Positions 42,175 to 50,322 of a DNA stretch of 64,000 nt are shown here, in pieces. The position numbers and the translations under genes were made by a program. Origin of the DNA: Verrucomicrobiota bacterium (GTDB taxonomy: Bacteria > Verrucomicrobiota > Verrucomicrobiia > Methylacidiphilales > UBA1321); contig JABDHJ010000012.1 of assembly GCA_013285645.1 (NCBI GenBank), positions 1 through 64,000 of the forward strand, read 5' to 3'. Under the pieces are notes generated by a model. It did no database searches, was not told where the DNA came from, and saw only the letters and a program-made list of their open reading frames with translations. Positions within the stretch are counted from its first letter, which is position 1. Each line of letters begins with the position of its first letter.

Positions 42175-43402
42175 AGGGTCCGTTCTGAGGTGACTGTTGG
42201 GCTTGGCGATAAGTCCAAATCCAGCGGGGTTGAAAACTGTTGGCGGCAAAAATGGTGAAGATCACCACGCCGCAAAAGGCGATGGCACCGGCCTTGGGCT
42301 CGATCGTCGCGACCACTCCCATTTGACCGAGCGCGACCAGCACCGCGAGCACAAAAACGTCGACCATCGACCAACGACCGATGCTCTTGACGATCAGGAA
42401 GACTCGCGTCTGCTCCTTTTGAAAACGATTCCATTTATAGGAAAAAAGGAGGAAGAACAGGGCGGAGATTTTCGCGATCGGCACGATGATGCTCGCGAAA
42501 AAAACAATAATGGCCGGGACAATATCGTTATCGTGCCAGAGATAAATGATCCCGCCCATGATGGTGTAATCCTGGGCGTCCCCAAGCAGGCTCATGTTCA
42601 TCACCGGAAGAAGATTCGCTGGGATGTAGAGGGCGACGGTCGTCAGCAAATAAGCCCACATCCGCCGGTCATCGATGACAAAAGGATGCAGCGGTGTTTC
42701 GCAAACCGCGCACGTTTCCTGTGAGGTTTTTTCTGGAACAGTTCCGCAATGATGACAGGCAATCGCGTCCAAGTCGGTAGATGGGTCTGACTTTGGATTC
42801 ATTCCCGAACGCAGTTGCGTCCAAATTGCTACCGGATTCAAACTTCCCAAGCAAACCCCCGATATCAGCACAAAAAGAAGCATTAACCACAGCGCCGGCT
42901 TGGGTTCGATGGCGCCCAGTCCCAGCAACTTGATCGCACCGACAGCCAGCGCGAGCAAATAGACGTCGATCATTCCCCACTCTTGAAACTCAAACAGCAG
43001 TCGCCACATGCGCCTCGTCAGACGCGGAAACCACCCAAGAAGTAGAAACGCGCACGCCGAGCTGATCATGATATGCAGGGCAAACGGCGCAATGACGGAA
43101 GTAAACAAAACCATCGCCCCCACGATGGGACTTCCCTGTTGCGTCAGCAAAATCGCCCCCGTGATAATCTGGGTTTGCGTCCATTGCCCCTGGCAACTGA
43201 ATCGAAGGATCGGGTAGATGTTGGCCGGCACCAGGAGAATGAGGCAGGAAATCGAAAGCAGCAGCGTCCGCAGAACCTGACCCCGATTCGAGGCTTCCAA
43301 TAACTGGCCGCATTTCTCGCAGTAACTGCGCATCCCGTGGTCGCAACCGTGGGATTGGTAGCGCTCCCCGCAGGTTGTGCATTCGAGTTGAATGGTGCGC
43401 AT
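42146..43402 (-). CDS. pqiA: Paraquat-inducible protein A (PqiA)
   Basis: 418 residues in two homologous halves. Each begins with a cysteine zinc-ribbon: CTTCGERYQSHGCDHGMRSY-C-x-x-C at the N-terminus and CHHCGTVPEKTSQETCAVCE around residue 220. Each is followed by a bundle of four membrane helices (LLLSISCLILLVPANIYPIL; YLLTTVALYIPANLLPVMNM). PqiA is the inner-membrane partner of PqiB in envelope lipid transport. Full-length, overlaps pqiB, and starts 4 bp after the FGE-like gene stop, so translation is coupled. Confidence 0.93.
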   Translation of the reverse strand: MRTIQLECTTCGERYQSHGCDHGMRSYCEKCGQLLEASNRGQVLRTLLLSISCLILLVPANIYPILRFSCQGQWTQTQIITGAILLTQQGSPIVGAMVLFTSVIAPFALHIMISSACAFLLLGWFPRLTRRMWRLLFEFQEWGMIDVYLLALAVGAIKLLGLGAIEPKPALWLMLLFVLISGVCLGSLNPVAIWTQLRSGMNPKSDPSTDLDAIACHHCGTVPEKTSQETCAVCETPLHPFVIDDRRMWAYLLTTVALYIPANLLPVMNMSLLGDAQDYTIMGGIIYLWHDNDIVPAIIVFFASIIVPIAKISALFFLLFSYKWNRFQKEQTRVFLIVKSIGRWSMVDVFVLAVLVALGQMGVVATIEPKAGAIAFCGVVIFTIFAANSFQPRWIWTYRQAQQSPQNGPYAHATHAIN

Positions 43403-43405
43403 AGC

Positions 43406-44488
43406 TTAGAGCTGTTTAGCGGTTACACAGCGAAAACCAACATGATTGTTGCCAGTATCGATGTCCCCCTTGCCGCGCGTCCCCATCATATATCGGGTAC
43501 AATACTGGTCCGTACAGAGGAAAGAACCGCCCCGTTGCACCTTCTGGGGCGTCGTATCGTTGGGATCATAACTGGACTCGGGGCCTTGCGGATTACGAGC
43601 AACCTGGATGCCCTCAAGTTTGAGCCGCGCGTAGTAGTCGGGCCGATACCAATCGCTGCACCACTGCCAGGCATTCCCCGCCATGTCGTAAAGCCCGTAC
43701 CCATTCGGCGGAAACTGCGCGACCGGCGCGAGCCCCGCATAGCCGTCTTCGCCCGTGTCTTTCACCGGAAACTGCCCTTCGTAGATGTTCGCCATCCATT
43801 TGCCGTTGGGCCTGAATTCGTCACCCCAGAAATACGTCTTGCCGGTCAGGCCGCCACGCGCGGCAAATTCCCATTCCGCCTCGGTCGGCAACCGCTTGCC
43901 CGCCCATTTCGCATAAGCCTCCGCATCCTTGTAGGAAACCTGCACCACCGGATAGTTTTCTTTGCCCTTCAAATCACTGTTCGACCCGGTGGGATGACGC
44001 CAGTTCGCGCCCGCCACATAGCTCCACCACTGCGTAAAATCATCCAACGGCACTGCCTGCTTCGGCGGCGTAAAGACCACGGAACCCGCCACCAGATTCT
44101 CCGGCGGCGCAGTTGGAAATTGCTCTTTCGTTGGCGTGATTTCCGCCACGGTCACATAACCAGTCGCCTTGACGAACTTGGTGAACTCCTCATTCGTCAC
44201 GTCCGTCTTGTCCATCCAGAACCCATCCACATAAACCCGGTGGATCGGTTGCGTGTCGTTCACCGCATTCATCGTCGCCATCGTGCAAACACCCGCGGAC
44301 GGCATCTTGCAGCCCATCGAGAACTCGCCGCCCGGTATCCATAGCATTCCTTTTGGGGCGGAACCGGGCGACTTGCCCGGATTCACCACCGTCGGCAAAA
44401 AGGGCGACGCCTCCGGCCCCGCCGCGTGAAGCAGCGCCACCATCGGATTCGCCACAAAGGCGAAAAGGATGAGATGCCGAAGGTTCAT
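43406..44488 (-). CDS. Exported formylglycine-generating enzyme-like protein
   Basis: 360 residues. Signal MNLRHLILFAFVANPMVALLHA. The FGE-sulfatase fold is plain: MLWIPGGEFSMGCKMPSAG, WMDKTDVTNEEFTKFVKATG, VVQVSYKDAEAYAKWAGKRL, PTEAEWEFAARGG and YDMAGNAWQWCSDWY. The end QRGGSFLCTDQYCTRYMMG keeps the two copper-binding cysteines (C325 and C330, C-x4-C) of true formylglycine-generating enzymes, which oxidise a Cys of sulfatases to formylglycine. Many bacterial FGE-fold proteins lack this pair, so activity is likely. No sulfatase gene is in the window. Lies just before pqiA. Confidence 0.88.
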   Translation of the reverse strand: MNLRHLILFAFVANPMVALLHAAGPEASPFLPTVVNPGKSPGSAPKGMLWIPGGEFSMGCKMPSAGVCTMATMNAVNDTQPIHRVYVDGFWMDKTDVTNEEFTKFVKATGYVTVAEITPTKEQFPTAPPENLVAGSVVFTPPKQAVPLDDFTQWWSYVAGANWRHPTGSNSDLKGKENYPVVQVSYKDAEAYAKWAGKRLPTEAEWEFAARGGLTGKTYFWGDEFRPNGKWMANIYEGQFPVKDTGEDGYAGLAPVAQFPPNGYGLYDMAGNAWQWCSDWYRPDYYARLKLEGIQVARNPQGPESSYDPNDTTPQKVQRGGSFLCTDQYCTRYMMGTRGKGDIDTGNNHVGFRCVTAKQL

Positions 44489-44497
44489 GCGGCGTGC

Positions 44498-45184
44498 CTA
44501 GTTTTTCCGCTGGTAACCGCCGTTGTGCACCACCACCGTGATTCCCTTGCTCTCCGCGTTAAGCGTGATGTCGGCAGGATACGACGTTCCGTTGTCCAAC
44601 TGCCCCATGACGGCGCTCATCTTCACCACGTCGCTGGGATCGTTCACATAAGTTTTCACGTTCAGGCCCACCGGACGGTTGTCCATCAGGTTCACTTCCA
44701 CGCTGTAGGTATCGCCCGCTTTTAGATAGCTCTGAAAAACGATACGGATGCGTCCGCCACCCACTTTTTGCATCGACACATTCCCGGCATCCTTCGCCGC
44801 TTGGATCAAAGACGGATTCGGCGGCACATAGCTCTTCACCAAGCTCACCGCGCTCTTCATGTAATCCATCATTTCTTGCTTCTTTTCTTCCTTGATCCGT
44901 CGGAAAAGCAGACCACCCTGCTGTTGCGGAGCCGTCGTATCGCTGATCACCACTTTCTGCAGCGAGCCATCATCGCCATAATAGCACCGCTCCTGCTTGG
45001 TCGACTTCACGTCGCCGTTCATGCTAACCGTGGTCGTCTGGATCCATTGGTACTGCTTTAAAATGATCTTGTTCGTGGCCACACTGGCCTTGAGCGCGGC
45101 GATCCGTTCCTTGGCCGAATCCTGGGCCTGCGCAAGGCCGGAAAACAACAGCGTGGTAAAAGCAATGAATGTAATAAGTTTCAT
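44498..45184 (-). CDS. Exported protein of unknown function
   Basis: 228 residues. Signal MKLITFIAFTTLLFSGLAQA. The mature part is mostly soluble: KERIAALKASVATNKIILKQ, YQWIQTTTVSMNGDVKSTKQ, a charged helix (RRIKEEKKQEMMDYMKSAVS) and a beta-rich C-terminus (GRIRIVFQSYLKAGDTYSVE ... TLNAESKGITVVVHNGGYQR). No family recognised. ATG 45184 is preferred over 45193. It is 9 bp before the FGE-like gene and leads the operon, so it probably acts in the periplasm. Confidence 0.65.
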   Translation of the reverse strand: MKLITFIAFTTLLFSGLAQAQDSAKERIAALKASVATNKIILKQYQWIQTTTVSMNGDVKSTKQERCYYGDDGSLQKVVISDTTAPQQQGGLLFRRIKEEKKQEMMDYMKSAVSLVKSYVPPNPSLIQAAKDAGNVSMQKVGGGRIRIVFQSYLKAGDTYSVEVNLMDNRPVGLNVKTYVNDPSDVVKMSAVMGQLDNGTSYPADITLNAESKGITVVVHNGGYQRKN

Positions 45185-45193
45185 GGGGTTCAC

Positions 45194-45784
45194 AGTCTGC
45201 TTCTTTTTCGGGTCGAATGCCCAGCTTGATCGCCGCGAATAAGTGAATTTCTTGTGTCAGATCGATGGCTCATTGGAGACCACTGCGAAACTCTCACATT
45301 TATCATTAGTCATCCTTGTCGAAGGATCCGTTCGGAAGCTGGTCAAAGCTGGAGGCGGTCCTGAATGGCACTAAGATAAGGCGGGTTTTAGGATGAGTTT
45401 GATGAAAAATCCCTCGTTCCCAAGTTGCACTTGGGAACGCCCTTGTCGGCGCAACTTCGTTGCTTCGGTCGCTTTCTTTTTTCATCGGATTACCTCCGAT
45501 GCCAGCAAGCTTAATCGAGCGCTTCATAAGTCGTTGAAATGATAGAAAGCGCCGACTCGAATGTAATCGATGCTGCGCAAACGACGCTTAACTTAGTGCC
45601 ATTCAGGACTGCCCCCTTAATGTACCTGTCCCCGTTTGCTCCCGCACACTTTCACACTGCCCCCTTCACATGTCTTCTCATGCGGAAAAGGCTTGTACGC
45701 CGGAGGGAGGACTACAACACTTGCACGCTACTTCCCGTTCGGAACTAGCACCCACATTGGCTCACTCTTCGGGATCACATCATC
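45194..45784. repeat. Repeat-rich intergenic region
   Basis: Contains a stretch (45286-45329) matching 62618-62672 in inverse orientation and ending in a shortened CTTGTCGAAGGATC core; a CGTTCCCAAG palindrome (45415-45439); an 18-bp perfect inverted pair GTCCTGAATGGCACTAAG at 45358-45375 and 45592-45609; and AGGACTGCCCCCTT (45605-45618), which reappears inverted after the acyltransferase gene. No convincing gene is seen. Confidence 0.75.
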
Positions 45785-47065
45785 TTGCCTACCCTTTCAC
45801 AACATAAGCAGGAAAGTATAGCCAACCTAAAACAAGGCCCGGAACATATTCTCTTTCTGGATCACTTGAGAGGAGTGGCGATCATTTTTGTTCTGTTGAT
45901 CCACTCCTTTAGTTGGACCTTCTGGCCCATTTATAATGAAGACCAGCTTCGCTGGAGTGGTTGGGTAAGAGATTTGCATGCTCCTCTGTCATTTCTCGCG
46001 CTTTGGCCGGCAAGCCTGGGATGGAGCGGTGTCAGCATCTTTTTTGTCGTAAGCGGTTTTTGCATCCACTTGAGCCACGCGCGCTCCTCCCAAAAAGGCT
46101 TTGGCACTTTTTTTACCCGACGTTTTTTCCGCATCTATCCTCCCTATCTGCTAGCCTTCCTCTTTTTTGCCTTTGTCTTTCCCCAGAGTCGGCTTGGACT
46201 GGGGCTCGGTTTCGCGACTCACCATTGGAATGGCAACCTGACGGCATTTAAAGAAACCGTGGCCCAGGTGCTAACCCATGTCTTTTTAGTGCAAAATTTC
46301 AGTCGTCACTATTGTTACGCTGTAAGCGATGCTTTCTGGAGCATAGCGGTCGAAGTCCAGCTTTATGCGCTATATCCGCTGCTCTATTGGCTCGCCATGC
46401 GCGTCGGTTGGCTCCGTGTTTTATACCTTACGGGCATGTTCGAGCTCGGCCTGAGAGGCCTGGAAAGTATCCTGTCTCTCCTGCCTCATCCCGCTGCGTT
46501 ACCGGAATGGATTTCAGGATCGCCCTTGTTCTACTGGTACAGTTGGTCGGTCGGAGCAACGCTGGCAGATGCCTATCTTAAAGGCACCCCTCTTCCTTTC
46601 AGGAATTTTTCCCTGCGCTTTTGGCCGCTGGTATTCCTGCTTTCCTATTCCCTAAAACCGCTTGCACCCTTTTGCTTTACGCTTGCGGCGGTCTCGACAG
46701 TTTATCTCATCGCCGATCTCCTAAGTCGCCCAAATCTCAATTTGAACATGAGCGGCATTCGTGGACTGATTCTTAACGGCCTGCGTTGGACGGGAATCAT
46801 CAGCTACAGCACTTATTTGATTCACGAGCCCATATTGTCGTACTGGCATGATCACCTGCCCGGTCTCTTCGCAAGACTGTTTCACTGGCACACCGTCCCC
46901 CTAACCGTCACTTTCATAAGCTGTATCTCGTTTTGCACCGTAATCATCGTCCTTTCTTATCCTTTTTATCGGCACATCGAATTACCGAGCATTGCATGGG
47001 GTAAAAGAATCTTACAAAAAGCAAAAAACTCTCCCAGGAGTGAAGGGGGCAGTCCTCACTATTGA
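45785..47065 (+). CDS. Acyltransferase family 3 membrane protein (OafA/YrhL-like)
   Basis: 426 residues from TTG 45785, with about ten membrane helices. The family motifs are LDHLRGVAIIFVLLIHSFSW (catalytic-site R-G and H), FFVVSGFCIHLSHARSSQKG and FFTRRFFRIYPPYLLAFLFF; a late ISYSTYLIHEPILSYW is also typical. These enzymes O-acylate extracytoplasmic sugars such as O-antigen. The last residues (RSEGGSPHY) are encoded inside a 14-bp repeat that occurs inverted upstream (45605-45618), so the gene may be a transferred cassette. Confidence 0.85.
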   Translation: MPTLSQHKQESIANLKQGPEHILFLDHLRGVAIIFVLLIHSFSWTFWPIYNEDQLRWSGWVRDLHAPLSFLALWPASLGWSGVSIFFVVSGFCIHLSHARSSQKGFGTFFTRRFFRIYPPYLLAFLFFAFVFPQSRLGLGLGFATHHWNGNLTAFKETVAQVLTHVFLVQNFSRHYCYAVSDAFWSIAVEVQLYALYPLLYWLAMRVGWLRVLYLTGMFELGLRGLESILSLLPHPAALPEWISGSPLFYWYSWSVGATLADAYLKGTPLPFRNFSLRFWPLVFLLSYSLKPLAPFCFTLAAVSTVYLIADLLSRPNLNLNMSGIRGLILNGLRWTGIISYSTYLIHEPILSYWHDHLPGLFARLFHWHTVPLTVTFISCISFCTVIIVLSYPFYRHIELPSIAWGKRILQKAKNSPRSEGGSPHY

Positions 47066-47567
47066 CACGAATTGGGTTCATTTTACAGCGTGGCTTTTGA
47101 TATCTGGTGCTGCAAGCGATTAGAGACGAGTGTCCAGACGCCTGTTTTTCACCGTGGCAGCAACAGGAAAGGCTTCAAGGCCGATCTTCTCACCAGCAGT
47201 CACAAACCGTCGCAATAGACCGAAAGAGACACTTGAAAGAGTGTTTCGGCCTTGTATTGCCCTTTAGGGCAATTGCTTTACCAGACCTAACATGTCTATA
47301 ACTCACTCGCGTATGTGCCTCCAACTTTTCAAGTCGATGCCACGAGCCACCCTGTTTTTCACCCGGCTCAGTCTGGCCGCTCGCGCGCTGGGTACGGGAG
47401 TTGCCTTTGTTCAGACCGCCGCCACCACAACGTCGTCATGAAAGGCCTCCAGATCATCTTCGGCGGGAATTTCTAAGAATCGTTCTCTTCACTGGTACAA
47501 ATCCGGCCTCCGCCCCAACACCCCATCAGAGGAGAAACGCTCTCTCCACTGGTAGATATCCGCTTTT
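47066..47567. other. Intergenic region with hairpins and a direct repeat
   Basis: About 500 bp. ATTGCCCTTTAGGGCAAT (47256-47273) and a longer stem just before it may end acyltransferase transcription. A 25-bp direct repeat, 20 of 25 bases identical, occurs at 47481-47505 and 47538-47562, the second copy directly before the SYLF gene. Short frames recall IS200-like transposase fragments (RRLFFTVAATG) but too weakly to call. Confidence 0.45.
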
Positions 47568-48125
47568 ATGAAAATCAATAAACTCGCCTCCACCCTCCTC
47601 CTCGCACTGGCCCTGATAGGGTCGCTCTCGACCGGCCTCCACGCCGCCACCGCCTACCAGTTGGACGTGGACTCGCGCCAAGCCCTGCACAAGCTCTACG
47701 CCATGAATCCCAAGGCGGTCGAGATCGCCAACGAGGCCACCGCAGCCCTCGTCTTCCCCACCATCGTCAAAGCCGGTTTCATCTTCGGCGCCCAAGGCGG
47801 AGAAGGCGCCCTGATCAGAAGCGGCGGCACGACCGGCTATTACCACAGCTCCGCCGTTTCCTACGGCTTACAGGCCGGCGTCCAGAAATACAGCTACGTC
47901 CTGTTCTTCATGAACCACAATGCTCTCTCCTATCTCAAGAAGAGCAACGGCTGGGAAATCGGCGTCGGCCCAAGCATCGTCATCGTCGATGCGGGAGCCG
48001 CCACGACCAAGTCCACCACGACGATGCAGGGAGATATCTATGCCTTCATTTTCCGCCAGGAAGGCCTCATGGCCGGGCTCGGAATCCAAGGCTCAAAGAT
48101 CACCCGCTTCTACCCGAGTGAGTGA
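47568..48125 (+). CDS. Exported SYLF (Ysc84-like) domain protein
   Basis: 185 residues. Signal MKINKLASTLLLALALIGSL followed by STGLHA. The mature protein is a SYLF domain: ALHKLYAMNPKAVEIANEAT, ALVFPTIVKAGFIFGAQGGE, GALIRSGGTTGYYHSSAVSY, GLQAGVQKYSYVLFFMNHNA and DIYAFIFRQEGLMAGLGIQG. Eukaryotic relatives bind phosphoinositides; bacterial ones are presumed to bind membranes or lipids. It converges on the AraC gene with a 3-bp gap. Confidence 0.9.
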   Translation: MKINKLASTLLLALALIGSLSTGLHAATAYQLDVDSRQALHKLYAMNPKAVEIANEATAALVFPTIVKAGFIFGAQGGEGALIRSGGTTGYYHSSAVSYGLQAGVQKYSYVLFFMNHNALSYLKKSNGWEIGVGPSIVIVDAGAATTKSTTTMQGDIYAFIFRQEGLMAGLGIQGSKITRFYPSE

Positions 48126-48128
48126 TGC

Positions 48129-48947
48129 TCAGCCCGCGTTCGCGCGGAATTGGCTGGGACTTTTTCCGCTGTAATGGCGGAAGCGGTTCGAGAAATAAAA
48201 CGGATCGGCATAGCCGACCTCTGCGGCGATTTCCGTCACGGTAAAATCGGTCATGCGCAGCAGACGCGAGGCGATCTGCATTCGGTGCCGCTCGAGAAAT
48301 CGCTGCGGCGACAATCCCGTTTGCGCCGTAAAAAGATGGGCCAGGCGGGAAACGGAAAGCCCGCTGTGCCGCGCCAGTTTTTCCATCTGGAACGGCTCGC
48401 GATATTGAGCCGCGAGATAATCAATCGCGCGGCGAACCCGGCCATCCATCGTCACCCATTTATCCTGATAAGCCGCGAGCCGCGCCCAGAGCAGCGCTTC
48501 CTCCAGGGCGGGCATGGCAAGGTCACGCGCAATGGGAATGGGCCGCTTCGAAAGACTGATCATGCGGCGCATCGCGGCGCGAAACTCGGACTGAATTTCG
48601 CCTTCCGCCAGCCTCAATAATTTGAGTCCCTGTTCGGTTGCAGGCCAACTCAACCACGCCTGCCAATGCGGTTTCGGAAGAAAATGCGCCCAGAGCAAAC
48701 GCCATTCTCCAGCATCCTGACTGGTGCTGTAATCGTGAGGTTCATGCGGCGCATATAGTACGATGTCCCCGGCCCTCGTAACGACCGAACCTTGGGCTGA
48801 AACGAATCGACCGGCACCCACCTCGGTATAAATAAGGAGCCAATCGTCGGTGCCCTTCGGCCTCCAGGTGGAATAGGAGGCATCCCGATGAAACTCATCA
48901 CAATAAAGTTCCCCCAGCGGTGACCAGGGAGTGGCTATACGGGCCAT
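48129..48947 (-). CDS. AraC-family transcriptional regulator
   Basis: 272 residues. The N-terminal half is a cupin-type ligand-binding domain (WLLIYTEVGAGRFVSAQGSV, DIVLYAPHEPHDYSTSQDAG). The C-terminal half has two helix-turn-helix units: QMEKLARHSGLSVSRLAHLF and VTEIAAEVGYADPFYFSNRF with the AraC signature ending PSQFR. A PhyH-type dioxygenase gene is divergent 73 bp away; the shared gap is a likely operator, and this protein the likely regulator. The ligand may be a sugar, as for most cupin-type AraC members. Confidence 0.92.
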   Translation of the reverse strand: MARIATPWSPLGELYCDEFHRDASYSTWRPKGTDDWLLIYTEVGAGRFVSAQGSVVTRAGDIVLYAPHEPHDYSTSQDAGEWRLLWAHFLPKPHWQAWLSWPATEQGLKLLRLAEGEIQSEFRAAMRRMISLSKRPIPIARDLAMPALEEALLWARLAAYQDKWVTMDGRVRRAIDYLAAQYREPFQMEKLARHSGLSVSRLAHLFTAQTGLSPQRFLERHRMQIASRLLRMTDFTVTEIAAEVGYADPFYFSNRFRHYSGKSPSQFRANAG

Positions 48948-49020
48948 GATAGCAGGATATTATAGGTATAAGGCAGTCGCGTCTATTCTCAAATAGAGGG
49001 CCATGCGTTAAGTTGTTGCC

Positions 49021-49842
49021 ATGATCTCAAAGGCCCATTCGCTGATTACCGACGAACAAAAACTTCAGTACCGGGAACGTGGCTACTGCATCGTGCCGGG
49101 ACTTTTCTCCGAAGACGAAATCCAGGACATCGAAAATTTCTTTGAGGATTTCAAATTGCGGGGCGAAAAGGTTTATGACGGGAACGCTTTTGATGAGGTT
49201 GATCCGACCAAGGGCCAGTTGCGCGCGATGCATCCGCATCGTTACGATTCACGAGCAGCCGGATGGATGCTCCATCCGAACGTGGGCGCAGTTCTGGAAG
49301 AATTGCTGGGCAAGCCGGCGCTTGGCGTGCAGACGATGTATTATTTCAAGCCGCCGGGTGGAAAAGGCCAGGGAATGCATCAGGACAATATCTATCTGGC
49401 CACGAAGCCGGCAACCTGCATTGCTGCGTGGACGGCGATTGACACGGCGGACCTCGACAACGGCTGCCTCTGGGTCGTGCCCGGTTCGCATCGCGACAAC
49501 ATCATTTGCCCGGACCGGACCGCCAATAAAAAGGACACTTGGCTCAACTATGGTGACTCCCACATTTTCAAATTCCCGCGCGACCAAAAGCCGGAACCAG
49601 TGATCGTGAAGCGCGGCGAGACCATGTTTTTCGGCGGCAACCTCATTCACGGATCGGGTCCGAATCGGACAAAGGACCGGTTTCGCCGCACGTTTATCGG
49701 CCATTATATTGATGAGGCGTCAGAGGAGGTTTCCAAGTTTTATTTTCCGGTGCTGAATATGCAGGGCGAGGTGGTCAGCCATGTGGCGGCCACGACTGAC
49801 GGCGGGCCTTGCGGGGCTGAGTTTCTGCCGAAGATACATTGA
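49021..49842 (+). CDS. Phytanoyl-CoA dioxygenase family (PhyH-like) protein
   Basis: 273 residues. An Fe(II)/2-oxoglutarate dioxygenase: N-terminal YRERGYCIVPGLFSEDEIQD, the metal-binding H-x-D in GKGQGMHQDNIYLATKPATC, NGCLWVVPGSHRDNI, and the distal His in MFFGGNLIHGSGPNRTKDRF with the 2-oxoglutarate Arg after it. Substrates of bacterial members are mostly unknown. It is divergent from the AraC gene, suggesting an inducible catabolic step. Confidence 0.88.
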   Translation: MISKAHSLITDEQKLQYRERGYCIVPGLFSEDEIQDIENFFEDFKLRGEKVYDGNAFDEVDPTKGQLRAMHPHRYDSRAAGWMLHPNVGAVLEELLGKPALGVQTMYYFKPPGGKGQGMHQDNIYLATKPATCIAAWTAIDTADLDNGCLWVVPGSHRDNIICPDRTANKKDTWLNYGDSHIFKFPRDQKPEPVIVKRGETMFFGGNLIHGSGPNRTKDRFRRTFIGHYIDEASEEVSKFYFPVLNMQGEVVSHVAATTDGGPCGAEFLPKIH

Positions 49843-50322
49843 AATTAGCGCGAAGAACAAGGGGCCGTTCCCAAGCTCCTGCGGAGGACAGCAAACTTGG
49901 GAACGAGGAACCGGCCCGGACGGAGCCGGGTCCTCGAAGAAGACACTACCGTCTAGTATTCCGTACCATTGTAACATTCGTATTAAAATCAGTTCGTCAT
50001 CCTGAGCTTGTCGAAGGATCAGCGTCCGGAAAATGACCACGATTGGCGCGGGCTTCCTTTTGCCAATTCTACCTCTGAAATTCGCCTGCTTCCCGAGGTT
50101 TTCCGCGATCGGTTGAATTCACTTGAAGCTGATCTTTCGACAAGCTCAAGATGACGGAATTTTTTATGTGTTATTTCAAGGGTTACAGCGTACTAGGGCC
50201 TGTTAATACTATTGCTATTCGCTCTGTCCCTCCGGGACGACACTATTTGCTTCTCTCGGAGTTCGACGAGCGCCCCTTAGTTAATGTTAACAGGCCCTAG
50301 TGTGCGACGGCTACCAGCGAAA
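49843..50322. repeat. Intergenic repeats including a MITE-like element
   Basis: No gene. Holds a CGTTCCCAAG palindrome with a nested insertion (49866-49905), an inverted pair of the CTGAGCTTGTCGAAGGATC repeat (49995-50023 and 50128-50156) and the MITE-like element at 50194-50299. Confidence 0.8.
50194..50299. mobile_element. MITE-like element with TA duplication
   Basis: 106 bp including the flanking TA. Terminal inverted repeats GGGCCTGTTAA (50196-50206) and TTAACAGGCCC (50287-50297) are perfect over 11 bp and are bordered by TA on both sides, as for IS630/Tc1-mariner type insertions. The interior is too short for a gene. No transposase is seen in the window. Confidence 0.65.

Noticed and set aside
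47107-47400. IS200-like (REP-associated) transposase remnant
   Set aside because: Short pieces such as RRLFFTVAATG resemble the start of that family, but there is no catalytic Tyr or H-x-H and the frames are broken. Too weak to annotate.
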